Shown here in pieces: positions 24,489-33,287 of a stretch of 33,442 bases of DNA. Source of the DNA: an uncultured Lachnospiraceae bacterium. GTDB taxonomy: Bacteria; Bacillota; Clostridia; Lachnospirales; Lachnospiraceae. The stretch lies in NCBI GenBank assembly GCA_934371505.1, contig CAKRNW010000008.1, forward strand, positions 1 through 33,442. Direction: 5' to 3'. Under the pieces are notes generated by a model, which ran no database searches, was not told where the DNA came from, and was given only the letters and a program-made list of their open reading frames with translations. The first letter of the stretch is position 1. The number at the start of each line of letters is the position of its first letter. A program made the position numbers and the translations under genes.

Positions 24489-24698
24489 ATGAAGAACATT
24501 TTAATTTTTTTAATTAAATTTTATAGAAAGTATCTTTCTCCGATGAAAACCACTAAGTGCCCTTATTTTCCCAGCTGTTCCCAGTATGGTCTGGAAGCCG
24601 TGGAAAAATACGGTGCTGTCAAAGGCGGCGCTTTAGCTGCCTGGAGGATACTTCGCTGTAATCCTTTTTCTAAGGGAGGTTATGATCCTGTTCCTTAA
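24489..24698 (+). CDS. yidD: Membrane protein insertion efficiency factor YidD
   Basis: 69 residues. MKNILIFLIKFYRKYLSP is an amphipathic start; KCPYFPSCSQYGLEAVEKYG, RILRCNPFSKGGYDPVP are the conserved Cys-containing family motifs. It assists YidC at the membrane. The start at 24489 is preferred, one base after the rnpA stop and matching family starts; an in-frame ATG at 24465 inside rnpA is possible. Confidence 0.93.
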   Translation: MKNILIFLIKFYRKYLSPMKTTKCPYFPSCSQYGLEAVEKYGAVKGGALAAWRILRCNPFSKGGYDPVP

Positions 24699-24719
24699 AA
24701 GAGGATTTTGGAGGAAAGA

Positions 24720-26081
24720 ATGTCAGGTATTTTATTAACCCAATATTCCGGTATTTTTATTGGCCCGGTTGCAAAAGTTCTAGGCTATTTAATGGAAGGA
24801 ATCTTCTTTGTGTTAGATAAAATTGGTATTCCGAATATCGGTTTATCCATTATTCTCTTCACAATCATTATTTATGCTCTTATGTTACCTCTTACCATCA
24901 AACAGCAGAAATTTTCCAAGCTGTCCAATAAAATGCAGCCGGAACTTCAAGCTGTTCAGGCAAAGTATAAGGGTAAAAAGGACAACGATTCCATGATGGC
25001 AATGCAGCAGGAAAATCAGGCTGTCTATGCAAAATATGGAGTGTCTCCCACCGGCAGCTGTCTGCCTCTGGTTATCCAGATGCCGATTCTGCTTGCCCTG
25101 TACCGTGTTATTTATGCGATGCCTGCCTATGTAGGAAAGATTAAAGAGGCATTTTTCCCGTTGGTGGACAACCTTATTGCTCAGTCCGGTTCTGCAGAAT
25201 TTATCCAGAGCTTTTCCGGTGCAAGCTATTTTGCAAGACAGTTCAGCAACGAGGCATTTACCAGTGGTGTGACAAGCTATGTACAGAACACCTATATCGA
25301 TGTGTTAAACCGTGCATCCACTGCAGAATGGTTAAGTATCAGCGAGAAGTTCCCTTCTCTGACAGGAGATGTAGAGCATACCATGTCCCTGATAGACCAT
25401 TATAACTACTTCCTGGGATTGAACATTGGTAATTCTCCTTCTTATATCATGAAGGAGGCGGTAGCATCCAAGAGTTATCTGTTAGTTATCGGAGCTGTCA
25501 TGATTCCTATTCTGGCAGCCTTAACTCAATGGATTAGTGTAAAGCTGATGCCCCAGCCCCAGCAGACAAGCAATGACCCCAACGATCAGGCAGCTGCCAT
25601 GCAGAATTCCATGAAGATGATGAATAACTTCATGCCTATTATGTCCGCATTCTTCTGTCTGACACTCCCCTGTGGTATGGGTATCTACTGGATTGCCGGT
25701 GCAGTTGTCCGTGCGGTTCAGCAGGTTGTTATCAACAGGCACATTGATAAGATGAACATGGACGATATCATCAGTGCCAACGTAGAGAAAAGCAAAAAGA
25801 AAATGGAAAAACGTAATGAAAAGCTGAAAAAGGCAGGTATTGACCCTAACAGCATCAATAATTACGCATCCATGAATACAAAGAAAATCGACAGCAGTAA
25901 TTCCAACTCCATCGCTGCAAAGGCCGGTAAGTCAACCATGACTGATGCAGAGCGTGAGGAGGCTATCAGGAAAGCAAGAGAGTACCATAACAAAAATGCG
26001 GCTCCTGGAAGTATTGCTGCCAAAGCCAATATGGTAAAAGAATTTAACGAAAATAATAATCGGAATAAGGAGGGCAATTAA
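24720..26081 (+). CDS. yidC: Membrane protein insertase YidC/Oxa1
   Basis: 453 residues, longer than the about 260 of Bacillus SpoIIIJ. Core segments: IGLSIILFTIIIYALMLPL, KQQKFSKLSNKMQPELQAVQAKYKGK (cytoplasmic coiled loop), CLPLVIQMPILLALYRVIY and, near residue 320, LPCGMGIYWIAGAVVRAVQQ. Extra length comes from an extracytoplasmic loop (about 150-240) and a charged C-terminal tail rich in Lys and Asn that can contact ribosomes. Start 24720 has GGAGG five bases upstream; the in-frame TTG at 24708 is not needed. It inserts proteins into the membrane with or beside SecYEG. Confidence 0.94.
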   Translation: MSGILLTQYSGIFIGPVAKVLGYLMEGIFFVLDKIGIPNIGLSIILFTIIIYALMLPLTIKQQKFSKLSNKMQPELQAVQAKYKGKKDNDSMMAMQQENQAVYAKYGVSPTGSCLPLVIQMPILLALYRVIYAMPAYVGKIKEAFFPLVDNLIAQSGSAEFIQSFSGASYFARQFSNEAFTSGVTSYVQNTYIDVLNRASTAEWLSISEKFPSLTGDVEHTMSLIDHYNYFLGLNIGNSPSYIMKEAVASKSYLLVIGAVMIPILAALTQWISVKLMPQPQQTSNDPNDQAAAMQNSMKMMNNFMPIMSAFFCLTLPCGMGIYWIAGAVVRAVQQVVINRHIDKMNMDDIISANVEKSKKKMEKRNEKLKKAGIDPNSINNYASMNTKKIDSSNSNSIAAKAGKSTMTDAEREEAIRKAREYHNKNAAPGSIAAKANMVKEFNENNNRNKEGN

Positions 26082-26705
26082 ATGGATTTTATTGAAGTAT
26101 CTGCAAAAACAGTTAATGATGCAATCACAGAAGCTTGCCAAAAACTTTCCGTAACCAGTGATAAACTGGAATATGAAGTAGTGGAAGAGGGATCTACCGG
26201 TTTTCTCGGTATTGGTTCCAAGCCTGCTATCATTAAAGCAAAGGTAAAATGCACCATTGAAGATAAAGTAAAAGACTTCCTGAAGGAAGTTTTTGAAGCA
26301 ATGAATATGGCTGTTGTCATTGAAGTAAAATATGACGAAGTTGAGAAGACCGTGGACATTGATTTAAGCGGTGATGAGATGGGTGTACTGATTGGTAAGA
26401 GAGGACAGACTCTGGATTCCTTACAGTATCTGGTTTCTCTGGTAGTAAATAAAGAAGCAGATGATTATATCCGCGTAAAAGTTGATACCGAGAATTACAG
26501 ACAGCGTCGTAAAGAAACTCTGGAAAATCTGGCAAAGAATATTTCTTTCAAAGTAAAGAGAAACAAACGTCCGGTTTCCCTGGAGCCTATGAATCCTTAT
26601 GAGAGACGGATTATCCACTCTGCATTGCAGAATGATCGTTTTGTAACGACCCACAGCGAAGGGGAAGAGCCTTATCGTCACGTAGTTGTTATATTAAAAA
26701 GATAG
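26082..26705 (+). CDS. jag: Jag/KhpB (EloR) RNA-binding protein
   Basis: 207 residues. Jag_N domain (1-55, ending GFLGIGSKPA), KH domain with VLIGKRGQTLDSLQYLVSL near residue 105 and C-terminal R3H domain with NPYERRIIHSALQ. It binds RNA and in Gram-positives controls cell elongation and division. The ATG directly follows the yidC stop with no spacing, with GGAGGG inside the end of yidC. Confidence 0.93.
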   Translation: MDFIEVSAKTVNDAITEACQKLSVTSDKLEYEVVEEGSTGFLGIGSKPAIIKAKVKCTIEDKVKDFLKEVFEAMNMAVVIEVKYDEVEKTVDIDLSGDEMGVLIGKRGQTLDSLQYLVSLVVNKEADDYIRVKVDTENYRQRRKETLENLAKNISFKVKRNKRPVSLEPMNPYERRIIHSALQNDRFVTTHSEGEEPYRHVVVILKR

Positions 26706-26713
26706 CAGAAACA

Positions 26714-26742
26714 TAGAAAAATTTTATGAAGTGTGTTAAAAT
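26714..26742 (+). promoter_or_regulatory. mnmE: Candidate mnmE promoter at the edge of the jag terminator
   Basis: TAGAAA (26714-26719), 17 bases, then TAAAAT (26737-26742) with the TGn extension. The -10 box touches the first arm of the terminator, so transcription would begin within the hairpin and avoid it. Confidence 0.4.
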
Positions 26743-26781
26743 GGGTTATTGTAAAAGGATTACAATAGCCCATCTTTTTTT
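26741..26781 (+). terminator. jag: Terminator between jag and mnmE
   Basis: ATGGGTTATTGTAA (26741-26754) pairs over 14 bases (one G-U) with TTACAATAGCCCAT (26760-26773), a 5-base loop, followed by seven T (26775-26781). It closes the rpmH-jag unit. Confidence 0.85.
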
Positions 26782-26794
26782 AAAGGAAACGATT

Positions 26795-28171
26795 ATGTAC
26801 ACAGATACCATTGCGGCAATTGCAACGGCGCTGAGTGATTCCGGTATTGGAATTATCAGAATCAGCGGACCAGATGCGATTGCTATTGCGGATAAAATTT
26901 ATCGTACCAAATCAGGTCTGCAAAAGCTTACGGAGTTTGAAAGCCATACTATCCATTATGGTTATATTATCGATTCTGTATCCGGGGATATTTTAGATGA
27001 AGTCATGGTTTCTGTATTTAAAGCTCCGAGAAGTTATACGGCAGAAGATACGATAGAGATCAACTGCCATGGTGGTGTGTTACTGTGTAAAAGAATCTTG
27101 GAAGAGGTTTGTAGGGCTGGTGCCAGACTGGCAGAACCGGGTGAATTTTCCAAGCGTGCCTTTTTAAATGGAAGAATGGATTTGACAGAGGCAGAAGCTG
27201 TTATGGATATGATTCATTCTAAAAATGAATATGCATTGTCTTCTTCTGTGAAACAATTGAGGGGATCGGTATCAGAGTTGATCCGTGAAATGAGAGCGGA
27301 AATTTTACATGAGATTGCTTTTATCGAATCTGCCTTGGATGATCCGGAGCATATCAGTTTAAATGGTTATTCTGCTTCTTTGGAAGAAAGGGTAGATGAT
27401 CTGTTAAAGAGACTTAAGAAACTTTTGAAAAGTACTGCGAAAGGCCGCATGATTCAAGAAGGTATCAATACGGTTATCGTAGGAAAACCAAATGCCGGTA
27501 AATCTTCTTTATTAAATCTTCTGGTGGGAGAAGAGAGGGCAATTGTCACCAATGTGGCAGGTACTACCAGAGATGTGTTGGAGGAATCTATTTCTTTAAG
27601 AGGAATTCATTTAAATATTATTGATACAGCTGGTATTCATTCCACCGAGGATGTGGTGGAAAAGATCGGTGTGGAAAAAGCAAAACAATATGCAGAAAAT
27701 GCCGACTTGATTTTATATGTAGTGGATGCATCGGTTCCTTTGGACGAAAGTGATCAGGAGATCATGGAGTTAATTAAGGATAAAAAGACCGTTATTTTAT
27801 TAAATAAATCAGATCTGGATCCAGTGGTTAAAGATGAGGACTTTTCATCTTCTGCAATTTTGATTCGTACCTCTGCCAAAGAAAATATTGGTATGGAAGA
27901 GTTTGAGGAAAAAGTAGAAGAACTTTTCTTAGGTGGAAAAATTTCTTTTAATGATCAGGTGATGATAACCAATCTCCGTCATAAGAGAGCTTTGGAAGAT
28001 ACCGTAGAAAGCTTACATCTGGTGAAGAAAAGCCTGGAAGACGGAATGCCGGAGGATTTTTATTCTATTGATTTGATGAGTGCTTATACTTCTCTCGGAA
28101 CCATTATCGGAGAAGAAGTAGGTGAAGATTTGGTTAATGAAATTTTCTCAAAATTCTGTATGGGAAAATAA
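26795..28171 (+). CDS. mnmE: tRNA uridine-34 modification GTPase MnmE
   Basis: 458 residues. N-terminal folate-binding domain (MYTDTIAAIATALSDSGIGIIRISGP), helical domain, and an inserted GTPase domain with G1 GKPNAGKSSLLN, GTTRD, DTAGI and NKSD; the C-terminus ends in the catalytic-Cys motif FCMGK (usually CIGK). With MnmG it puts a carboxymethylaminomethyl group on the wobble uridine of tRNAs. Start 26795, with AAAGGAAACG upstream, gives the standard N-terminus; the frame is open to 26726 but that part lies in the terminator. Confidence 0.96.
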   Translation: MYTDTIAAIATALSDSGIGIIRISGPDAIAIADKIYRTKSGLQKLTEFESHTIHYGYIIDSVSGDILDEVMVSVFKAPRSYTAEDTIEINCHGGVLLCKRILEEVCRAGARLAEPGEFSKRAFLNGRMDLTEAEAVMDMIHSKNEYALSSSVKQLRGSVSELIREMRAEILHEIAFIESALDDPEHISLNGYSASLEERVDDLLKRLKKLLKSTAKGRMIQEGINTVIVGKPNAGKSSLLNLLVGEERAIVTNVAGTTRDVLEESISLRGIHLNIIDTAGIHSTEDVVEKIGVEKAKQYAENADLILYVVDASVPLDESDQEIMELIKDKKTVILLNKSDLDPVVKDEDFSSSAILIRTSAKENIGMEEFEEKVEELFLGGKISFNDQVMITNLRHKRALEDTVESLHLVKKSLEDGMPEDFYSIDLMSAYTSLGTIIGEEVGEDLVNEIFSKFCMGK

Positions 28172-28193
28172 TTGGATTGGAAACAAATAGACG

Positions 28194-30089
28194 ATGAGTG
28201 AAATCAGAGAACAAGTAGATGTATGTGTAGTAGGAGCAGGACATGCGGGATGTGAAGCAGCTTTGGCTGCAGCGCGTCTCGGTCTGGAGACCGTAATTTT
28301 TACAGTCAGTGTAGATTCTATCACAATGATGCCCTGTAATCCTAATGTGGGAGGTTCTTCCAAAGGACATCTGGTAAGAGAATTGGATGCTCTTGGCGGA
28401 GAAATGGGTAAAAATATTGATAAGACTTTTATCCAGTCCAAAATGCTTAATGCTTCCAAAGGACCTGCAGTACATTCTCTTCGTGCCCAGGCAGATAAAG
28501 CGGAATATTCCCGTTCCATGCGTAAGGTTTTGGAAAATCAGGATCATCTTACCATTAAACAGGCAGAGGTTTGTGAATTACTGATCTCTGATGAGGATGG
28601 GAAAAAGAAAATTACCGGTGTGAAAACCTATACCGGTGCAGTTTATGAATGTAAGGCGGTTGTACTTTGTACCGGTACTTATTTGAAAGCAAGATGCCTT
28701 TGCGGTGAGTCAATCACCTATACGGGTCCTAACGGATTACAGCCTGCTAACCATCTGACCCAGTCTTTATTGGATCAGCAAATAGAAATCCGACGTTTTA
28801 AGACCGGGACTCCGGCTCGTATGGATAAACGTTCCATAGATTTTTCAAAAATGGAAGAGCAGTTTGGTGATGAAAGAGTTGTTCCTTTCTCTTTTTCTAC
28901 AGATCCGGAATCCGTGCAGATTGATCAGGTTTCCTGCTGGCTGACTTATACCAATGAAGAGACTCATAATATCATACGGGCTAACCTGGATCGCTCTCCT
29001 ATTTATGCTGGTATTATTGAAGGAACCGGTCCACGTTACTGTCCTTCCATTGAGGATAAAGTGGTTAAATTTGCGGACAAAGATAGGCATCAGGTTTTTA
29101 TTGAGCCGGAAGGATTACATACCAATGAAATGTATGTGGGAGGTATGTCTTCTTCTTTGCCGGAGGATGTCCAGCTTGCCATGTACCGGACGGTTCCGGG
29201 ATTGGAGCATTGTAAAATGGTGCGAAATGCTTATGCCATTGAATACGATTGTATCAATGCAAAGCAGTTGTTTAATACATTGGAATTTAAGTCTATTCAT
29301 GGTTTGTTTGCTGCAGGACAGTTTAATGGAAGCAGCGGCTATGAGGAGGCGGCATCTCAGGGATTAATTGCAGGAATCAATGCTTCTATGGAGATTCTTG
29401 GAAAGAAGCCTTTGGTATTGGATCGCTCGGAAAGCTATATTGGCGTATTGATTGATGATCTGGTGACAAAGGATAATAGGGAACCTTATCGCATGATGAC
29501 TTCCCGGGCAGAGTATCGTTTATTGCTGCGTCAGGATAATGCAGACCTGCGCCTTCGGAAATACGGTTATGAAGTTGGATTGGTTTCCCAGGAACAATAT
29601 GATGAGGTTTTATTAAAACAGCAGCAAATTACTTCGGAAATTCAGCGTTTAAAGAGAACCATGATTGGTGGTTCCAAAGAACATCAGATTTTCCTTGAAA
29701 AGTACAAAAGTGCGCCCCTTCGTACTGCAGCTTCCCTTGCGGAGCTGATTTGCCGTCCGGAACTATCCTATGAAATTTTAGCGGAAATTGATCCGGATCG
29801 GAAACCTTTGCCGGAAGCCGTTCAGGAACAGGTTGAAATTGAAATCAAGTATGAGGGATATATTGAAAGACAGCTTCGACAGGTAGAAGCCTTTAAGAAG
29901 ATGGAAAAAAAATTAATTCCTCTGGATCTTAATTATGATGCTGTGGGCAGTCTGCGATTGGAAGCCAGACAGAAATTAAAAGAATTTCGTCCTACTTCTG
30001 TGGGGCAGGCTTCCAGAATTTCCGGTGTTTCCCCTGCCGATGTTTCTGTACTTCTTATTTATCTGGAACATTTTAATAAGGAAAATTAA
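28194..30089 (+). CDS. mnmG: tRNA uridine-34 modification enzyme MnmG (GidA)
   Basis: 631 residues, full length. FAD-binding start VCVVGAGHAGCEAALAAARLG; conserved CNPNVGGSSKGHLVRE-type segment, GTPARMDKRSI and GLFAAGQFNGSSGYEEAA. It is the FAD/NADH partner of MnmE in wobble-uridine modification. It follows mnmE by 22 bases, one operon. Confidence 0.97.
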   Translation: MSEIREQVDVCVVGAGHAGCEAALAAARLGLETVIFTVSVDSITMMPCNPNVGGSSKGHLVRELDALGGEMGKNIDKTFIQSKMLNASKGPAVHSLRAQADKAEYSRSMRKVLENQDHLTIKQAEVCELLISDEDGKKKITGVKTYTGAVYECKAVVLCTGTYLKARCLCGESITYTGPNGLQPANHLTQSLLDQQIEIRRFKTGTPARMDKRSIDFSKMEEQFGDERVVPFSFSTDPESVQIDQVSCWLTYTNEETHNIIRANLDRSPIYAGIIEGTGPRYCPSIEDKVVKFADKDRHQVFIEPEGLHTNEMYVGGMSSSLPEDVQLAMYRTVPGLEHCKMVRNAYAIEYDCINAKQLFNTLEFKSIHGLFAAGQFNGSSGYEEAASQGLIAGINASMEILGKKPLVLDRSESYIGVLIDDLVTKDNREPYRMMTSRAEYRLLLRQDNADLRLRKYGYEVGLVSQEQYDEVLLKQQQITSEIQRLKRTMIGGSKEHQIFLEKYKSAPLRTAASLAELICRPELSYEILAEIDPDRKPLPEAVQEQVEIEIKYEGYIERQLRQVEAFKKMEKKLIPLDLNYDAVGSLRLEARQKLKEFRPTSVGQASRISGVSPADVSVLLIYLEHFNKEN

Positions 30090-30092
30090 TTT

Positions 30093-30824
30093 ATGAGTTC
30101 ATATGATACCACTACCTTTGAAAAAGATTTGCATAGTCTTGGAATTCAGTTAGAGCAGCATCAGATTGATCAGTTTATGACATATTATGAAATGCTGGTG
30201 GAAAAAAATAAAGTGATGAATCTCACAGCAATCACAGAATTTGATGATGTGATGAAAAAACACTTTATTGATTCTCTTACTTTGTGTAAAAGATATTTAT
30301 TGGATTACCGGTTGAATGTCTTAGATCTTGGAACAGGGGCTGGGTTTCCCGGAATTCCTTTAAAGATTGCTTTTCCTTTTTTAAATGTGACTTTAGTAGA
30401 TTCTCTGAACAAACGCGTTTTATTTTTACAGGAAGTGATTGAAAAATTGGGACTGGAAAATATCCGTGCAGTTCATGGAAGAGCAGAAGATTTGGCAAGA
30501 GATGCAGCTTATCGTGAGAAATTTGATTTGTGTGTTTCCAGAGCAGTGGCTAATCTTTCTACTTTATCTGAGTACTGTCTTCCCTTTGTACAAGTGGGCG
30601 GTGGTTTTGTGGCATACAAGGCAGATAAGGCAGAGGAGGAAATAAAACAGGCCGAAAAAGCGGTAAAGCTTCTTGGTGGTAAGTTCAGGGAAGACAGTCT
30701 GGTGGAATTCCATCTTCCTGATTCCGATATGTATCGCAGTCTCGTATTGATATATAAGGATTCTGCTACTCCAAAAAAGTTTCCAAGAAAAGCGGGACTT
30801 CCTTCAAAAGAACCTTTACATTAG
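30093..30824 (+). CDS. rsmG: 16S rRNA (guanine-527-N7) methyltransferase RsmG
   Basis: 243 residues. SAM-binding motif VLDLGTGAGFPGIPLKI near residue 72, preceded by KVMNLTAITEFDDVMKKHFIDSL. It methylates G527 in 16S rRNA, whose loss gives low-level streptomycin resistance in many bacteria. The start is three bases after the mnmG stop, with AAGGAAAA inside mnmG. Confidence 0.96.
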   Translation: MSSYDTTTFEKDLHSLGIQLEQHQIDQFMTYYEMLVEKNKVMNLTAITEFDDVMKKHFIDSLTLCKRYLLDYRLNVLDLGTGAGFPGIPLKIAFPFLNVTLVDSLNKRVLFLQEVIEKLGLENIRAVHGRAEDLARDAAYREKFDLCVSRAVANLSTLSEYCLPFVQVGGGFVAYKADKAEEEIKQAEKAVKLLGGKFREDSLVEFHLPDSDMYRSLVLIYKDSATPKKFPRKAGLPSKEPLH

Positions 30825-30843
30825 ACATTACTTAACTTACATT
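30815..30843 (+). promoter_or_regulatory. Candidate promoter of the DegSU-like operon
   Basis: TTTACA (30815-30820) and TACATT (30838-30843) are 17 bases apart at the end of rsmG. A DnaA-box-like TTATCAACA lies at 30866-30874, just before the start codon; it is identical to the one between dnaN and dnaA. Confidence 0.4.
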
Positions 30844-30875
30844 GAAAAGAATTGGAAATTAAAGGTTATCAACAA

Positions 30876-31922
30876 ATGAAAAAAGAATCTGTAAAAAAAT
30901 TACAAAATATGTATGCGGAATTTTTGGATGAGCGTGACCGGATACAAAAACAGTTGGATCATAATGTCAATCGAATAAAAGAAATTGATTTATATTTGGA
31001 TTCTATTTATAAAAAAGAGGATTCGGATTTTAAAGTTTTTTCTCCTAGAAATGTAGAGAATGTCTTTAAGGATACGATTGAAGAGAATAAGAAAGAAAAA
31101 GAAACCTTAGAAAATGACAATAAGAATTATTATCAACTATTAAGTAAATTAGATTCTTATCTTTTTGCTTTGAATGAAGCGTTGCCACCAAGAAAAAGGG
31201 AACAGGATAATTCTATTGAAAGCTTATTGACGGATAATATTACTAACGGGTTAAGTGCTTCTACTCAAGTTTCTTTAGATGAGCGATTAAATATTCTTTC
31301 TATTCAGGAAGAGGAACGACAGAGAATTGCCAGAGATTTACATGATGTTTCTTTACAAAATTTGGCACATCTGGTTCATAAAATTGAGTTAAGTTCCCTT
31401 TATATTGATAAGGATCCTATTCAGGCTAAACTGGAATTGGCTGCGGTCAGCAAAAGTATGAAAGAGATAATAGAAGACATCAGAAATACTATTTATGATC
31501 TTCGTCCTATGACTTTTGATGATTTGGGATTTAAAGAAACAGTAGAGAGACTTTGTTATTCTTTAAAGAAAAAATCAGATCTCAATGTAGTGGCGGATGT
31601 TGATGAAATTCAAATAAATAATAATATTGAGCTGATGACAATATATCGAATTATACAGGAATGTTGTTCCAATGCAATTCATCATTCAGGAGGAACGGAA
31701 GTGTCTATTACACTCCGCAATCTTCCCAGTATGTATAAAATAACAGTGAAAGACAATGGAAAAGGATTTGTATTAAGTGATGTGAAGGGTAAAAGTGATC
31801 ATCATTATGGACTGACAATTTTGAACGAGCGGGTCAAACTTTTGAATGGAAAATTAAGTATTGATTCGATACTAGATAAAGGTACAATTGTTACAATACA
31901 AATACCAAGGGAAGATTTTTAG
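30876..31922 (+). CDS. Cytoplasmic sensor histidine kinase, DegS/NarL type
   Basis: 348 residues from ATG 30876 (AAAGG ten bases upstream); a TTG at 30852 would add eight. No membrane segment. The first about 140 residues are charged and helical, forming a coiled-coil sensor region as in DegS. HisKA_3 follows with LSIQEEERQRIARDLHDVSLQNLAHL (phosphorylated His156; DegS itself has IHDGPAQ here). The HATPase domain has IIQECCSNAIHHSGG, VKDNGKGF and HYGLTILNERV. It should phosphorylate the DegU-like regulator 22 bases downstream. The signal is unknown. The position between rsmG and parS, where many Firmicutes have noc or parA/parB, is unusual. Confidence 0.88.
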   Translation: MKKESVKKLQNMYAEFLDERDRIQKQLDHNVNRIKEIDLYLDSIYKKEDSDFKVFSPRNVENVFKDTIEENKKEKETLENDNKNYYQLLSKLDSYLFALNEALPPRKREQDNSIESLLTDNITNGLSASTQVSLDERLNILSIQEEERQRIARDLHDVSLQNLAHLVHKIELSSLYIDKDPIQAKLELAAVSKSMKEIIEDIRNTIYDLRPMTFDDLGFKETVERLCYSLKKKSDLNVVADVDEIQINNNIELMTIYRIIQECCSNAIHHSGGTEVSITLRNLPSMYKITVKDNGKGFVLSDVKGKSDHHYGLTILNERVKLLNGKLSIDSILDKGTIVTIQIPREDF

Positions 31923-31944
31923 ATTATACATGGAGGATACATAA

Positions 31945-32589
31945 ATGAGTATTAAGGTAATGATCGTAGATGATCATATTTTGATGAGAGAAGGTCTTAA
32001 ACAATTATTGGAATTTGATGAATCTATTGAAGTAATTGCTCAGGCAGGGGACGGGGTAGAATGTTTGGAATTATTAAAAAAGGTTCATCCGGATGTTTTA
32101 TTACTGGATATCAATATGCCTAACAAAAACGGAATTGAGACTTTACAGGAAATCCGTGATAAAAAGATGAACTTGAAAGTGTTAATACTTACAGTCCATA
32201 ATGAACTTGAATATCTGATAAAGGCAGTCGATATCGGAGTAGACGGATACATCTTAAAAGACTCTGAATTATGCGAATTAAAAAGGGCAATTCAGGCAGT
32301 AATAGATGGAGAGAGTTACATTCAGCCAAGTCTGATTCCTGCCTTGAATTCTCGTCTTATTATCAGAGATGTGGATAAAGAAAAGATTGATTCCTTGACC
32401 AAAAGAGAGTTGGAGGTATTGATTCAGGTTGCAAACGGTATGTTTAATAAAGAAATTGCAACCAGTCTAAATATCAGTGAACGTACAGTTAAAAATCATA
32501 TTTCCAGTATTTTTAAGAAGATTGAGGTTTCTGATAGAACCCAGGCGGCGGTGTTTGCTATTCGAAATAATATTGTGAAGATCTTTTAA
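31945..32589 (+). CDS. NarL/DegU-family response regulator
   Basis: 214 residues. Receiver domain with VDDH (residues 8-11), phosphoacceptor Asp55 in LLLDINMPN and Lys of ILKDSE. C-terminal LuxR-type helix-turn-helix: LTKRELEVLIQVANGMFNKEIATSLNISERTVKNHISSIFKKI. AUG preceded by TGGAGGAT. It is close to DegU in length and layout; targets are unknown. Confidence 0.9.
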   Translation: MSIKVMIVDDHILMREGLKQLLEFDESIEVIAQAGDGVECLELLKKVHPDVLLLDINMPNKNGIETLQEIRDKKMNLKVLILTVHNELEYLIKAVDIGVDGYILKDSELCELKRAIQAVIDGESYIQPSLIPALNSRLIIRDVDKEKIDSLTKRELEVLIQVANGMFNKEIATSLNISERTVKNHISSIFKKIEVSDRTQAAVFAIRNNIVKIF

Positions 32590-32604
32590 TAGGATTCGTT
32601 TTTG

Positions 32605-32641
32605 AAAGGACAGTTCCGGGTGACTTGGACTGTTCTTTTTT
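32605..32641 (+). terminator. Terminator of the DegSU-like operon
   Basis: AAGGACAGTTCC pairs with GGACTGTTCTT (32605-32635 region; one G-U, one bulge), followed by T residues to 32641. It starts about 15 bases after the regulator's stop. Confidence 0.65.
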
Positions 32642-32742
32642 GCAGGTAAATATGATGATTGTGTGGAAAAGAGTTAGAAGTGTTGAAATAGGAGAGTGTG
32701 TTGAATTGTAAATGTGAAACTAGATGTTGAGAGAGTACAAAA

Positions 32743-32758
32743 TGTTTCACGTGAAACA
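32743..32758. promoter_or_regulatory. parS: parS site 1 (ParB-binding centromere)
   Basis: TGTTTCACGTGAAACA, a perfect copy of the bacterial parS consensus, with matching bases outside so that the palindrome extends to 32741-32760. ParB/Spo0J loads here and spreads to help segregate the origin. Confidence 0.95.
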
Positions 32759-32803
32759 TTAGAGTGGCGGGTATGAGGTTGACCACAAGATATTGATTTT
32801 AAA

Positions 32804-32819
32804 TGTTTCACGTGAAACA
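32804..32819. promoter_or_regulatory. parS: parS site 2
   Basis: A second perfect TGTTTCACGTGAAACA, 61 bases after the first, start to start. Degenerate half-sites TGTGAAAC lie at 32713-32720, 32839-32847 and 32871-32879, making a small array. Confidence 0.95.
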
Positions 32820-32903
32820 ATTTATTGTGGGTGGAAAGTGTGAAACATTGTGAGGTATAGAAAAGAGAAGTGTGAAACATAAAAAGAGGGTACTAGATGT
32901 AGT

Positions 32904-32989
32904 ACACTTGTTGTTTTACTGCGTAAGAAAATAATACAAGTGTGAGAAGCCCTTCCTACTTTGTGTTTACTCTGTAAATAAAAGTAGGA
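32904..32989. repeat. Two inverted repeats after the parS array
   Basis: ACACTTGT (32904-32911) is matched by ACAAGTGT (32936-32943). Next, TCCTACTTT (32954-32962) pairs with AAAGTAGGA (32981-32989), with a nested TTTAC/GTAAA stem. No T run follows either. The stretch 32642-33027 holds no convincing gene, only the parS array and these repeats. Confidence 0.5.
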
Positions 32990-33027
32990 GAGCAGATACA
33001 AAATCCCGGATGTGCAGGTGAACAGAC

Positions 33028-33213
33028 ATGAAAAATATTCAGAGTATTGAATTTTATACTGGAAGCAAGGAAGAAATGCTTCCCGGTTTTGAAAAAGATT
33101 TTCCCTATATCGCTTCGAGGGCAGAACTTGACAAGTATATAGGGTGTTATGTACCGTGTGGCATCCATCGCAATGTGTATTACGGCACCTATGTTTTATT
33201 CTTATTAGAATAA
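33028..33213 (+). pseudogene. Remnant of an AraC-family regulator N-terminus
   Basis: 61 codons. The stretch IQSIEFYTGSKEEMLPGFEKDFPYIASRAELDKYIGCYVP matches the start of Lachnospiraceae AraC regulators with a cupin sensor, in which WHWH and ELFY segments follow VP. Here VPCGIHR has replaced them and the frame ends in TAA after a further 14 residues. No helix-turn-helix domain is present, so it is a stump. Recognised by memory of the family, moderate confidence. Confidence 0.5.
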
Positions 33214-33287
33214 CTTAGCTTTTCGAAATTTATGAATTGCTATGATAGAATAATTATTTTGGAATAAAAAGGTATGAAGCACCATAG

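Noticed and set aside
32586..32880. Two leftward ORFs across the parS sites
   Set aside because: They translate the parS palindromes (MFHVKH, VSRETF) and have no homology; they are by-products.
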